Positions 10,437 through 22,394 of a stretch of DNA of 64,000 bases are shown here, in pieces. The notes below the pieces were generated by a model. That model had not been told where the DNA came from and did no database searches. It saw only the letters and a program-made list of their open reading frames with translations. The stretch comes from Sweltsa coloradensis (Eukaryota > Arthropoda > Insecta > Plecoptera > Chloroperlidae): NCBI GenBank assembly GCA_024449915.1, contig JAMZAV010000913.1:124001-188000 (forward strand). Direction: 5' to 3'. The position numbers were made by a program, and so were the translations under genes. The stretch's first letter is position 1. Each line of letters begins with the position of its first letter.

Positions 10437-10893
10437 AGGATAGCATTAGGAATGTGTGACAAGTGTGTGGCTCGTTGGTCTTGTGGTTAGCGTCTCTCTC
10501 CCAATGCAGAAGGTCCAGGGTTCGATACTCGCTATAGGCAGAAGTTTTTAAACTTCTGTTTGTCCATCAGTTCTAGGGGTAGGAATTTGTAACCGGTGAC
10601 TTTGGAGCCGTCCTAGCAACGAGGCACATAATAAATTCAAAGTTGTTCTGAATCGATCTTGTTGATTCTGGTGTTGATCCGCGTGTGAATTCGCACTGTC
10701 TATACCACTGATTGCTATATTTCCTATTAAAAATATCGATCTTTGGTTGGTTAACGTTCTCTCGTCGATTGCGTCGGGGCCTGCAGGATTGGCTTGGTCG
10801 CTTTGATTTACTGTCCCCCACTGTAAATCAATTTAATGACTGAGTGGGTAGACTCTAAATACGAATTTATTTATTTTATAGGATAGCATTGGG
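10437..10893 (+). mobile_element. full-length tRNA-derived SINE (family A)
   Basis: The element runs about 10451-10879 between direct repeats AGGATAGCATTAGG (10437-10450) and AGGATAGCATTGGG (10880-10893), a retroposition-type target duplication. The head GGCTCGTTGGTCTTGTGGTT with B-box GGTTCGATACTC (10519-10530) is tRNA-like. A body of about 300 bp follows, containing GACTTTGGAGCCGTCCTAGC, GCGTCGGGGCCTGCAGG and TGACTGAGTGGGTAGACTC. The tail is AATTTATTTATTTTAT. Other copies lie at 24267, 25030, 60313 and 63190. The antisense frame at 10573-10821 and the matching one at 63209 arise only from this repeat. Confidence 0.9.
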
Positions 10894-10989
10894 ACAGTAA
10901 TGTGTGGTGAGCTAGGAAGTTAGGTGTGTGATGCGATTAAATTTAAATTTCTCCCGAGGAAAACCTGTTAGATGCAATGTATACCCCTC

Positions 10990-11190
10990 TTCAGGTGTCC
11001 TATAGGTATGTTGGAGTTAGGACAATTGTGAAGGGATGTCCGAGGCCTATCAATTCCTTGCAGTCACATTAAAGACTGAGGATAAACCTAGGGGAAAAAA
11101 ACATTCAGTCAGGGTTGCCGGTCACTCAAATCCGGGTCCTCTTAAATTTAGAGTCAAGCGCTTATAGCGCTCGAGCCAACTGTGGGTTTT
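10990..11190 (-). mobile_element. tRNA-headed SINE, second body type
   Basis: On the minus strand, GTTGGCTCGAGCGCTATAAG (A-box-like) leads to GACCCGGATTTGAGTGAC (11121-11140, B-box-like). A body then runs with CCTCAGTCTTTAATGTGACT and CCCTTCACAATTGTCCTAAC. Part of the body (TTCACAATT) resembles the body of the 4081 SINE. The head is degraded, so the copy is presumably old. Confidence 0.55.
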
Positions 11191-11312
11191 AATGCGAATA
11201 AAGAAGCAAATGAAGCTAGTTGCAACAAGAACAGAGTCGTCGTTCATAGTTGCATAACTAACGGATTGTCCAAGAAAGACACACAAATAAAATGTTATAA
11301 AAAATGTAATTC

Positions 11313-11551
11313 TTTGGTGGAGGTGCCGGGTACCAAAATACCGCTAAAATGAAAGCCTCGATCCATTGGTTCCAAAGGATCGCCAACTGTGCTATGTTGT
11401 GTCCTTGTTGAAAGACAATGTCAACAAACAATAAGGGTAGATTTCGCGCCCTAAAACCGCGTGTCAATCGGAGGTCGTGTTCGGTTTTATCGAGAGACGT
11501 GACACACGCACAGACGGACGGACGTACAGAATAGTGATGCATAATATAGAT
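11313..11551 (+). mobile_element. GGTGCCGGG-family repeat, copy 3
   Basis: The head is TTTGGTGGAGGTGCCGGGTA. The middle holds CCTTGTTGAAAGACAATGTC then AACAAAC, which can fold on itself. The distal blocks are GAGACGTGACACACGC and ACAGACGGACGGACGTAC, ending ATAGTGATGCATAA. This is one of the most complete copies. The antisense 100-codon frame at 11258-11560 covers the repeat and is rejected as a gene. A sequence TCTAGGAGGCAGTGG just beyond (11570) recurs in a hairpin at 46402-46466. Confidence 0.7.
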
Positions 11552-11589
11552 AAGCTTCACTCTCTAATATCTAGGAGGCAGTGGTTTCA

Positions 11590-13260
11590 TGTAAAAAAAA
11601 AAAAAAAATGAAAAAAATGAGAAAAATCATCTAGTTTAAAACAAGTAAAAATAAACACGAATTTACTGTTAATGAACTTCAAGACTAGTTTTTATTACTT
11701 GTTTCTTTATATGAGCTAATCAGTCTCTATTATTAGCAATTACTCAAATGAACCATCCGGATTTAAACGAAGTACCAACGTACGTCTTGTATATCTGAAA
11801 ACCAGTTCATTGGGATGAAGACATTTCGGAGTCGGGTTTCACCGTCAGCGGTCGAGCGCTGTCAGGCGTAATTACAGCAAATTTGTTCGAGCTAAAACAA
11901 AAATAAATAAAAACTACGATCAGGGTATTAGCATAGTTTTGTAATGGCATAATCAGGGCAAATTTGTCATAGTAAATTAAAAAGTAGGTGAAAAAGTTTA
12001 TTTTGTGTGTGATCTTGGTTGATAAATGGAATGGTTTTTTGTTAGGACTGTCTTATGGGAAGCTTAGATAATGGACGGTGGGGTGTTTATAATAGTGGCG
12101 GTGTTACGAGGAGCTGCGATGTGCATTTGCAATCTCAGTGCATATGAGTCGGTGTATTTTGTTGTGGTAGTTTATCATCGTTTGTCGGCGAGTTTTGCCA
12201 ACTTGTTTCTCTCTAAATAATATGTATCTGTTCAAACTTGAAGAGCAGAAAACAGAGAGTAGCATATGTTCTATACTCAAAGGTATCATCAATAATAGAT
12301 TCGGACTATAAGAATTCGTGAAATAATATAAAGTTTTAAAAAAAATGTATTATTTATAATATTCAATATTTTATAATATTGGAATTAGCTATAAGAAACA
12401 TGATTGAACGATTGATTTCCAGACAACAATAATGTTTAGGAACTTTTTTTTATTAAATAACTTAAATGGATTATCCAAATTACATCGTTAAATATAAATT
12501 ATAACAAATATTAAAGGTTAAATAACACACATCCTCAAAATCGGACATTTAATAGCGTTTTTTTTTATAAAATATTTCTTGAAAGTGGCCTTAAAAGTCA
12601 AGTAAAAGCTCATGTTTGGATTTCGTTTAAACACACATTACCGTTGTTGTTACGTAAAACACAACATTAAGTACTTACAACCAAACAACCAATTAGAGAG
12701 CAAGAACAAAGACAACAAAGACAACATTTACAAAACTTTATTGATTGCCACCTTGGGCCGGCCTCATAGTGAGACATTTACCAGCAACGCCACAAAAAAC
12801 TTGATATTGCATTACAATAAATTCTCTTAAAACAAATCTAAAAAACACTCTGACCTGCATGACCCTTCATATATTTACCTCTTCATCCTCTCCTCAGCAT
12901 AAATTCGTCAATGTCTAAACATCAGGTTCTACTCAATCTGTACCCGCCAAACAAGGCCAACCAACGGCGTGCTCACCAGAATAGCAAGTAACATCAGTAG
13001 CACATTGTTGGACTGGTAGCCACCTCCTTAATTAAAATGTTAATTTAGAGCTTTGACCAACGAACATAATACACCACAGTATCAATAAAGAACTACATTC
13101 CTCGACTGTCTCTTTCTAACCACGAATTGAATGCCTGTCCGATCATCCTAAACACCAATTTGTTACACGTGTATACTTGTTTTGAATTGATTTGATTGAT
13201 ATGCTATAATATAATGTTTTAATCTATAAAACTCATTTGAAACAACTACTGTTGAACATA
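11590..13260. other. intergenic, nothing recognised
   Basis: AT-rich unique DNA with an A-rich run at 11595-11608. Short frames at 12104-12292 and 12612-12830 have no recognisable features. Confidence 0.5.
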
Positions 13261-13410
13261 TTGTATAGCGCGAGTGGTTTCCAAATGACCGGTGTAATCA
13301 TTCAAATCACAGGGAAATCTGTGCGCCCATCAGTCAAAATGGCCCCTCGTGCAGGCGCTGTGCACGCCACTCATCTGTCACCATTACTGTGCATGGTGAT
13401 CACGTGACAG

Positions 13411-13445
13411 GGTGAGGGCATGGCTCACTGATAGAGCACGAGGCG
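13411..13445 (+). other. tRNA A-box-like scrap
   Basis: GGCATGGCTCACTGATAGAG followed by CACGAGGCG resembles the D-arm region of a tRNA. No B-box follows, so it is at best a truncated SINE head. Confidence 0.25.
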
Positions 13446-13515
13446 AGAATTTGGCAGGTTTTAATTACATTCACGTAATTTGTATTAACGGATAAAGACT
13501 TGATCAAACACTCAC

Positions 13516-13575
13516 AATCTCACTTTATTAATTTTTATAAAAACTGATTTACAAAGGAGGAATCATTGATAAATT
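13516..13575 (-). mobile_element. LINE-type 3' end fragment
   Basis: TTATAAAAACTGATTTACAA followed by AGGAGGAATC corresponds to the reverse complement of the 3' end family best seen at 55845-56082 (TTTGTAAATCAGTTTTTTAA). Only the terminal part is present. Confidence 0.4.
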
Positions 13576-13630
13576 CCAAGAGTTTTCTTTTCTCTTTCGT
13601 TTAAACTTATATGATACTTTTATACTATAG

Positions 13631-13936
13631 CCGTTCATCCCTCCGTTTGTCTGTCTGTCTAGCCGTCCGTCCGTATGTGCGTGTACACACTCGCAATAAA
13701 AATCGAACACGACGTCCGATTAACATGTGTTTATTTTGTACATTACCCTAAAAAATGATACAGAATGTTTTTAGTGAGGCGTTAGAGGGGCAGGGAAAGT
13801 GTGAGGGTATATAAGAATCTATGGGCAGGGCTACCCCCTTAGAAAGTTTGAATATTTGTTTTTATTGTATCATGAAGGCAGGAACAAACGAAGAACGCCA
13901 ACAAAGTTAAATATCCATGGACCCGGCACCTCCACC
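13631..13936 (-). mobile_element. GGTGCCGGG-family repeat, copy 4
   Basis: In reverse orientation the head ACCCGGCACCTCCACCA ends at 13936. The distal block at 13638-13700 is TGTCTGTCTAGCCGTCCGTC then CGTATGTGCGTGTACACACT. At about 300 bp it is longer than the other copies; a non-homologous middle (13790-13880) suggests an internal insertion. Confidence 0.65.
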
Positions 13937-15326
13937 ATAATGAAAACTAACTCGTTGGTCCATATTTAAAGTCTTCTTAAAAAATCGCGACGTAGAAAAT
14001 ATAAATATCGTTTGAGAAATATTACCTTATATTAGTCATTGGATTTAGCCTGAAGATAAATTTTCTTAGTATCCAAATATATAAATTGTCTTAATATTAT
14101 CGGTAACCCTCATAGTCCTTTGGAAACTGAGTTAAGGGACTTTCTTGCACTCATGTCGTGTTTAGTTATGGAGTGTATGTGCAATACTTGATGCTTATTG
14201 AGGTTCATAATATGAGAGCAAGCGCACACAACTCTTGCTTATAATTGCTCATGTCTTGAGATGAGCTTCAGTTGCGCTCACATTCACACCTCCCTTGCAA
14301 CCGAGGAAGGGGAACAGAACAGCAACACAATAATCTATACTAATTTAATGGCTCTTTTGGCAAAGTAATTGACAGTGGGTAAACATGACTGCCTAGCTCT
14401 TAAGTAGCCCCAATCTATAAACAAGAGATTGACGGCTTCCTCTTGAGAACGAAGAGAGAAGCAATTGTGCCGGATGTCGATCGACCATGGCTCGCTGCCC
14501 TGACATGTGGGAGGCCTACGTACTAATAACAACGTCATTGCCTGTAAACATTTCAACCCCTTTGCATTGTACACACCTTCCTTCCTTTAGACTAATCTCG
14601 ACTGGGTAAACTGGCTTTCAACGAAACATTAGAGTCTTCAAACATATTACATTGGCGGTTTGAAGTACGCAAGCTGTAACAGTCCTGGAATAATTCTACG
14701 TACGAGTCACACTCCTACTCACATGCAACTTACTGGCTATATTTTGATTGGTAGAAGGATGAACCCAAATTTAATGTCAGGTCATCATAGACTATGATGA
14801 TGAGTTGCTGACTAATGTTCATCTATGTGATTTTCTTTTAGTTTTTACATCACAATTCGAAATTACAAAATGATGCAAAAAATATATAAAATAGACAACA
14901 TTGCTTATTTTATTGTTTTACAACTCTATCGTAGGCTATACACCAAGAACAAGTGGAATTTATAATATTTTCTTTTTCCCTTCTCTTGAATTCAATTATT
15001 CACAACCTTCAAATAAACTAGGGCCGGGCCAAAAAAAAACACGATATTTTGATAAGACATCGGTGAATATTTTTGGTATCGATATTTAGATTCCAAATTG
15101 AAATATCACTTTTAAGAATAAATTTTGAAAACTAATTCAAATTAAAACAAAACAAAAACATACAACACTTGAATGAGGAAAATAATTTTGGGGAATGTAA
15201 ATGTATAAGACCAAAATGTTATAGATACATATTAAAAATATACCTATTTCTTAAAATTTTGGTTCGCGTGATTCATTTTTATTGAGGTGCCAGGTAGCCT
15301 AGCATAAAAATGAGTCCTGACTTTTA
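13937..15326. other. intergenic, nothing recognised
   Basis: Unique AT-rich sequence. The 79-codon minus frame at 14335-14574 and the 62-codon frame at 14901-15089 have no supporting features. Confidence 0.45.
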
Positions 15327-15330
15327 CAAA

Positions 15331-15347
15331 TGGTGGAGGTGCCGGGT
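15331..15347 (+). mobile_element. GGTGCCGGG-family head, truncated copy 5
   Basis: TGGTGGAGGTGCCGGGT is intact but the downstream hairpin and GACGGACGG blocks are not recognisable. A degraded head (GAGGTGCCAGGT) lies about 45 bp upstream at 15284-15295. Confidence 0.5.
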
Positions 15348-15445
15348 CATTCAATGCTAGTGTGAGAACGTAAACATCGTTATTAATTTTAGGCGAAACC
15401 TTATCAACCATTTTAGCCACATATTATTAATAGCAAGCCTACCTG

Positions 15446-15464
15446 TTTTTTTTTTTTTTTTTTT
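15446..15464. repeat. poly(T) run
   Basis: A run of 19 T residues, possibly the reverse-strand A tail of a lost retroposon. No element body was recognised on either side. Confidence 0.6.
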
Positions 15465-17462
15465 GCATAAATCATAAAATTAAGATATATCGATAACGAA
15501 ACGTTTGTGTGATATCGATAATTAAATTATATGTCATAGCCCTGTCCTAAAATCTGCCTTAGAATGAAACTGCTCTAGAGATGAGTGGAATGATTAAATA
15601 AAATCAAGGGTTGTTTCTCTTTAGTATTTCACCCAGACAGGATCCAAATATAATTACTTGCAATTATATCGCCGAGGTTGTGTTTGAGCTCGGGTCCAAT
15701 ACATACCAATATTCCGCCCCTGCTTCTAATAAGAAGCTCAACCCTTCATCTCCCATTCAGTGCACACAGAGATTCAATATCTGGAATCCACTGCCCCTGG
15801 AGGCAGGCAGCCCGCATTACGGCATTACTGTGGCTACTTCTTGCACATAGACCAATAAATATTTGAACACTGGCTAGCCTCGAGGGCCAAGGTACAGGCT
15901 AGGGCAAAATATACTGAACACTATGAAATTATATTAGAGAGAAGTGATAATGGTTCTATTGTTTGTTACGATTTCAAAAATACTCTGGAAAACTTTCATA
16001 CAAATCGTGGTGAATGAATAAAATCGCGTAATTACCTGCTCTTTTTAAAACTCTCATGAATTTTCATTATTTACTGAAATATTCGGGTCTTGAGCTCTGC
16101 TTGAATTGGAGATCGTCATGGGTATTAATTACCATAGTATTTTATTTCTTAGAGCTTAATTAGTACTAGTAAGTAGATATTCAAGCAACAATTTAAATAA
16201 CACTTATAGAAAATATGACCTCTGAAACTGTATACAAATATACTGCAGTCACGCTTGAAAAATAAGCACAACGAAATAAAAGACATTTTCGAAATAAAGC
16301 ATTGTGTGACTGAACAGGGAATGAACTGGGAATGAATGAATATATTTTCCTTACCGAAAAATCTCATACGATTAATTTATATCGAAAAACGTTACTATGT
16401 TATTTTTATAGAAACACTTTTCCAAACGGATATAGTTCGAAAAATCCGATTTTTTAAATGTTTTTCCCGGCTAATTGTGGACCTAATACTCTTTTGTACT
16501 CAATAAATTCAAACATATTAATCTGTCGGTTCGGTAGTAATTAGTAATAATACGTTGCATTTGTGGGTCTATTTTCATTTCAAAAAATTGTTTCAAAGAA
16601 ATATAGGATATGCAATACTGTCAAAAGTAAATAAAACATAAAATACTAGCAGCTTTTTTCGAAATTATATAAAGTATAAACTAGATGGCTGTATTTTTTT
16701 TAATAATCATTTTATAAAATGAGAATATATAATAAATGTATTCTTTTACGAAAATATCCTAGCAATAAACATGACATGTAATTCAATATATACTTTGTCG
16801 GTATTGCGTGTATCTCTACGCCACTGGCCGACAGCCTGTCTTTAGTGCCCCCCCCCCTCTCTCTTCACCCTTCTGTCACGGCCCAGCCCTTAGGTCTTGA
16901 AAGATCCTTCGCGAATCAACAAAGTGTGTCTGGTAATGAAATTACATTAGAAGGCTGGAAGTGGGCTTTTAGCGTCAAGAGGGGGGTGGGGTGACAACAA
17001 GACAAAGCCATGAGAAGGATTCTTTTGTTTGTAGACAACTCAATGGATACTCAAGAAGGATTGGAGACAATTCCTGTGGGGTAGTGCATAGCAGTGCATA
17101 CAAGAGGTGATTACACCATTCAGAGATAACTGTTTGTTTGTTTGTTCTCGTCATCGCCATTCTCGTCATCTTCTCGTACATCTTCAACACGATTACTGTT
17201 CTATTGTAACGCTCTATAAACATACATTTTCTGAAATATATATGATGTTTGCAATTTCCTTTGAAATAATTTAAATTGGATTTGTACTATATCAATGCCA
17301 ATAGCAATGGTACAATATAGTATGATTGAAATACAAATGCCTTTTCAAAATACATCAAACATAAAGATAATTTGGAGACGTACCGAATATGTCATAACGT
17401 ACGTTGTGCATTGTAACGTTGTGTGTTGTTGATTTGTATTTTTGAGTCGGATCCAAGGTGGT
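15465..17462. other. intergenic, nothing recognised
   Basis: Unique AT-rich DNA. A C run is at 16848-16857. Overlapping frames at 15611-15866 and 16975-17223 were inspected and not supported. Confidence 0.45.
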
Positions 17463-17625
17463 TTGAGTGAGTGAGTGAGTGAGTGAGTGAGTGAGTGAGT
17501 GAGTGAGTGAGTGATGAGTGAGTGAGTGAATGAGTGAGTGACTGATCAATTAGTGAGTGAGTGATGTGAGTGAGTGATGTGAGTGAGTGAGTGAGTGAGT
17601 GAGTGAGTGAGTGATTGAATGAGAA
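17463..17625 (+). repeat. (GAGT)n microsatellite
   Basis: An interrupted tetranucleotide array of GAGT units is broken by GATGAGT, GACTGATCAATTAGT and GATGTGAGT. The antisense frames here read HSLTHSLT repeats and are artefacts of the microsatellite. Confidence 0.95.
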
Positions 17626-17699
17626 TATTACATTGTTCTGTTCTTGTCGATAGGCGTTGATAAAGCAGAACGAAAGATTATAAAACAAATGTATGTTTC

Positions 17700-18060
17700 A
17701 GTTTCATGTCATACGCTTCAAGATTTCGCTTCTACCGTGTGATCCAACGCCGTCGACAGATAAATTTTCCAAAGCGAAGAATAAAAAATGTTGAGTTGGT
17801 ACATCTGGACGACAATGCAGAACGTAATCGTCAGCAACATACTGCGGACTGACGCGCTGACAATATCTGCGATTCATCCTGGAGTGCCGGAGGGTCTGGT
17901 CAATTGTAAAGTAGTTCCACACAAGATTCCGCCCTCGACGCCGCTTCAATTAAAACTCAAGATGTCGAAGTCCTCTCGACTTCCCTGGGTTGGTTCTGGA
18001 AATCACAAAGAGCGTCCGAGAGTTCGCGAGGTTCGTGCTAACGGTGCGTGTTGACCTCGA
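17700..18060. other. balanced-composition island with opposing open frames
   Basis: An 88-codon plus frame (17788-18054) and an 81-codon minus frame (17704-17949) overlap. The minus frame includes RNLVWNYFTIDQ, slightly like the start of a BED-type finger, but the required Cys and His pairs are absent. The even base composition suggests former or present coding or regulatory sequence; no call is made. Confidence 0.3.
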
Positions 18061-18479
18061 CATCATGTGAGAACGAATGCAAGCATAGAGTTATTTGAGT
18101 GTATGAAAAAATTGTCAACAAGATATAATATATGCCCAATATTGTTTTGCTCTTTCAAAATTTGGTCATTTTATGGAAAGTTTTAAATTTGGATGTGCGT
18201 ACGAAGTAATATAATTGAGAATAGTATTAGTTCAATAAGTTTTTTTTAGGTTTTAACGGATTTTCTCCTGGTGAAAGCTATAGGGATATCTATTTGCACA
18301 TTTCCATCTACATATTTCTATGACGTATATTTTTTTGTCTCTCTAACAATAAATACTTGTTGAAATTAATATATTAAAAAAGTAACTTTATGTTAAAGAT
18401 GTAAGAATCGTTGAGAGGGTATGCCCAAGTGCTATTATTTTAACTCTCTCTATCGCATTCGTCTATGACTGAGAAACTC

Positions 18480-18592
18480 CTTGTAGACAACCATCTAACC
18501 GGATTTCTAGAGGCTGGAATCGAACTGACGACCACCGGAAACTGAATCTCGAGTGCAAGTGATGAGCCACTCTAATCTCTATACCCAATGCT
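18480..18592 (-). mobile_element. tRNA-like SINE head
   Basis: On the minus strand, GAGTGGCTCATCACTTGCAC and CGAGATTCAGTTTCCGGTGG lead to the B-box AGTTCGATTCC (18516-18526). Spacing between A-box-like and B-box sites is tRNA-like. The acceptor arms do not pair, so a SINE head or tRNA pseudogene is the best description. Confidence 0.5.
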
Positions 18593-18723
18593 TTTCCATG
18601 AATCCATACAATGAAGTGTGCATTTAGAAGTGAGAGTTATATCCAGAACGGGTGTACCAGTCTTCTAGTTCGGTCGATTGACACCAGAGGTGTCTGAGAT
18701 GTTTCAGAGATCCGCGTCACGGC

Positions 18724-18773
18724 GGAAGAAGAAGAAGAAGAAGAAGAAGAAGAAGAAGAAGAAGAAGAAGAAG
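18724..18773 (+). repeat. (GAA)n microsatellite
   Basis: About 16 uninterrupted GAA/AGA trinucleotides. Confidence 0.95.
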
Positions 18774-19489
18774 GGCGCCTGGAGGGCTCGGGCGGAGTGG
18801 ACAGGAAGGTCGAGAGCTCTCATGGAGGGGTCGTGGACGATAGGTTGATTCCACTTACAGGGGTGGAAAGCCTGGGTTGAAGAAACAATTGATTTTGACG
18901 CATTTCAATACACACTTAGATATGTGTATCCATGGTGCAAACAACAGTTTATAAAAATAATGTGTTCAAAACAGAAAGATGGAAAAGAAAACAATTTTGG
19001 TTGATTTGCTTTTCTTTATTAAATAATATGTATGTGGTAAAACACGAGTGCTTCAGAAAGAGGAATAAATGTCTTAATCTTTTTGTTTGGATTGGATTAT
19101 TTCAAACTTTAAATTTAAATATGCCTTCTTTAATCCCTTCGTAATAAATTATGCATGCTTTTTAGAACCGTTTGCAGACTATAACGTCCAGCAATTTAGG
19201 AATTTCTATTTCCAATCGTGTTCTCGGTTGTTTATCAATTGCTTTTAGTTCACAAAATATTCAAAAAGAAAATGACATACTGTTTTGAATGTGATAGATT
19301 TATCAGGCGATATAATAAGCGATTATAATAATTCTATACTAAATGTATTTAAAGTGTTTGGCGAACGGACAGGGTGATATTTGCTTAACCCAAGATGTTA
19401 ACAACAACAATAAGCAATTTGTGTGAGGTAGATCTGTATATTATTGGTTTTCTATTACAAATGGATGTTTTGACTACACAGACTAGCTA
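18774..19489. other. intergenic, nothing recognised
   Basis: A short G+C-rich tract to about 18870 is followed by AT-rich unique DNA. The 70-codon frame at 18932-19144 is AT-driven. Confidence 0.45.
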
Positions 19490-19740
19490 GACAGACGTAT
19501 TTGCTCAACGCCATTGAGTACAATGGTATATCACGCAAGAAAACACCGCAGAAGTTGGTGATTGATCAACGCGTGTATAACGCTAGGCCGCCAATCACGC
19601 AAGTCCATTCTGATTGACTGCAGCACGAACTTTGGGCAATTTAACACTCAACCACGCCAGGTGTGAAGTGTTTTGCTTTGTATAACACCAATACTGGGAA
19701 CAAACTTTTAACGCAGGGAGATTGTGTTAATTTAGTTGCC
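19490..19740. promoter_or_regulatory. candidate non-coding regulatory island
   Basis: This is a stretch of higher-complexity sequence without repeats or open frames. It carries an AGGTGTGA T-box half-site at 19659-19666, GATTGATCAA and two CAATCACGCAAG-like words. Such islands between AT-rich repeats often mark conserved enhancers, but conservation cannot be tested here. Confidence 0.25.
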
Positions 19741-19919
19741 GGGGGTATGTACAAATGGGTAATTAGAAGAAATATAATTTTGTGGAAACATTGAAGCTTT
19801 ATACGCACGTCGACACGTATAGAGTATCAAATTTAAAATTGTGATATACAATGGAAATTAATTGATGTGGTTACATCAAGATCGACGGTAACTTTGGTCT
19901 CCTTTTTCTGAATGCGGTT

Positions 19920-20270
19920 GTTTTGGACACCCCTACAGGCTACATTCAAGAAGTATATTGAACTTATATAGACGAGTGATGTTTTGAAGGCATCCACTAA
20001 ATACGTTAGATGTATCCTTGGCAGTACCTTGGTACTCATCTTGTATAAAATTCGAATATTTTGGACTCCCCTAAATGCAAAGAGGGTATTGGAAAGCGAA
20101 ATACAAATGAATATTTTAATTCAGTAACTACTTGCTTATGATTTCTATCATATACAAAGCGATAATCTTAGGTTGTATATACATTAGACATCTTGCCTAG
20201 AATATGGTAGTTTCGATTTTTGTACTCCCCTAAATGCAAGAAGTGTAGTGGCCAGCGAGCGACGCCTCGA
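19920..20270 (+). repeat. degenerate ~150-bp tandem array
   Basis: TTTTGGACACCCCTACAGGC (19920), TTTTGGACTCCCCTAAATGC (20060) and TTTTTGTACTCCCCTAAATG (20217) begin three diverged units about 140 and 159 bp apart. TACGTTAGATG and TACATTAGACAT recur at matching places. The 68-codon antisense frame at 19833-20039 falls within it. Confidence 0.55.
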
Positions 20271-21549
20271 GGAGGGAGAACCTATTTTCCACGTGATTAA
20301 CTGGGCGTCCGTCAATACTGAAGCTCAATGGAGCTGGTGTCAAGCTCTCAGCACTAGCAGCACCTGACACCCCGTGTGGGGGGCGTTCTACTTGGGGGGG
20401 GGTGATGTTTGAAAGTAAGCGTTGAAATATGGATTATATGCTAATATACTTGAACCTATTAACTTGCATCCAATATATTTTTGTTAGGAAACCAATTTGC
20501 CACTCTCTCTTTCTTTAGGTAAGAAATTGGATCATAACTGAATATGATAGACGTTTAAATAAATTTAAAAGGATAACGCTATAATGTGCGATAATAGCAA
20601 AGAGAGGGAATTCCAAGAGTAATGTTACATGATGTGATAATACCAGTAAAAGCCCGTTAACGAAGGATGCATTAAAAATACATTTATTCAGAAAACACGC
20701 TTTGGGCAGTAATAAAGTGGAACCTCCTGTTCTTATCATCCCTCACAGTTATTAATTGTATACACAAAGATAAACGTCTTCAAATAAAGGTCCCAACTCT
20801 AAAGAACAGGTTTCAAAATTTTCAATTAATGTTACAACATATACACCGAAATTAATGTAAATTCCTGCCTGCTTTCTGTTCTCATATACTCAAATTCTGT
20901 GCAAATATGTATATATATGACAGAAAACTAAAATAAATAAATAAACGAGAGTGATATGATGAATTTAAATGCGCCAAGACATCAGGCTCGATTCTCCAAC
21001 ACTACATTATAAATATGATGTGTTATGTTTTAGACGCTGTTTAGCCAGTCGGCTATAAAAGCCGCTCGTTAAATGTGGGCTGCCTCTAAAGTACGAGATA
21101 GTTCATTAGCTGGCTGGAAGTAGGTAAATAAATACCTCGAGCTAGGAGAAGCGTTCAACGTCACACTTTTAATTAAGTCATTATGTATTCCAATAACTCA
21201 TAAGATCATGCCGGCCTGCCGTATAGGCCGTGTCAGGTTAGGTTGTACTGGACACCCGGCACCCTCAACGAACTATGACCACCGATTCAGAAGAAAAACA
21301 CAACCGCTTTCAGAGAGTGTTTAAAGTTATTCGCCATGTAATGATGCAAAACACATGAACATTTCGAGAGCCATTCAAACGTTTACTTTAAGACTCCATC
21401 ATTTAAGCAAAACGTACTTCCAAGTTGATATGGCACATGACAAAAATTAAAATTGGGACGTCATTGTGTCTACCACACACATATGTTTTTGAATGCCTTT
21501 AATGCTATTGTTTATTCATAATCATTTTATTTGTCTATCATAAGGGTGT
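20271..21549. other. intergenic, nothing recognised
   Basis: Unique DNA. A G run is at 20394-20402 and a TATA-like GGCTATAAAAGCC at about 21050 sits within a small inverted repeat. No transcription unit could be tied to it. Confidence 0.4.
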
Positions 21550-21840
21550 GTGCTAGCCCAGGTTCTGGCAGGCTACTGTAGGGCAATAGATAGCTATTTG
21601 ATTGTGGAGGTGTGAGCCGACAACTTAATTCATATCCCCCCCTCCCCCCTCGATCCTTGGTCGTGACTTCTCAAGTCGTATTTCCACGTAAACGCAGGAT
21701 CCATTATCAAAGTGCGGCCTCCTGTAATTAACGGAGTCCGTTTCTACTCTTACAGTCCCGGCCAAAAACAGGTAGACCACTGAGATCCTTATTCCTGGTC
21801 AAAGCAAATGCAGCGACGGTCACCTTACAGTAGGGCAAAA
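21550..21840. promoter_or_regulatory. candidate non-coding regulatory island
   Basis: This balanced, repeat-free sequence contains TTATCAAAG (TCF/LEF-like) and TGTAATTAAC (homeodomain core) within 35 bp of each other near 21705-21735. There is no open frame. The assignment is inferred from composition and motifs only. Confidence 0.2.
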
Positions 21841-22394
21841 GACTGGGACCCAAAACTTTGATTTCTTCCTTAACAATTTGGAATTTGTGATATTTTAAAA
21901 TGAATGTTTTGAACTTTTTTTATTTTTTTCCCATTCATCTTTTAGGAAAAATATATTGATTTTGGATTCAAAATTCAGCAAACAAAATATCCGAGACATC
22001 CCTTTAATTTGCGTATTTTGTGTTTTCATACACAATTTGATTTTAAACAATTACAAAAATCCTTTTAATCATTAGAATTTAAGGTAAAAATCATCATTCG
22101 AACAAAACAAGCAGCTTTTTACCTGGTTAGTAAATTTAAAAGTACAACTGGCAGATGTAATTGTGTAGCTTTGGAAAAGTGGTGGGAAATATATATCCAT
22201 GTAACTGCTGTTTATAGTAATGGGATCGCCCCCCCCCCACACATCCCTTATCCACCGTTGAGGTAATACAAACAATATATTCATTCTGATTTTTGTATAA
22301 CTAAAAAATATTTGACAAAGTATAAGATAGGGTTTTTAGTTTTAAAGACATTTTTAAATTATTTTTTCTCTCTTGCAGTATCTTACTATAATCC

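Noticed and set aside
10573..10821. 82-codon minus frame, with a matching 75-codon frame at 63209-63436 (MGDSKSKRPSQ)
   Set aside because: The similarity arises because both lie antisense in SINE family A copies; it is not protein conservation.
17355..17688. 64- and 98-codon minus frames with HSLT repeats
   Set aside because: Translation of the (GAGT)n microsatellite.
17704..17949. BED-finger-like start (RNLVWNYFT) in a minus frame
   Set aside because: The Cys/Cys and His/His metal ligands of a BED domain are missing, and no hAT transposase motifs follow.
21046..21062. TATA-box-like GGCTATAAAAGCC
   Set aside because: It is part of a short palindrome and no transcript or frame follows at a sensible distance.
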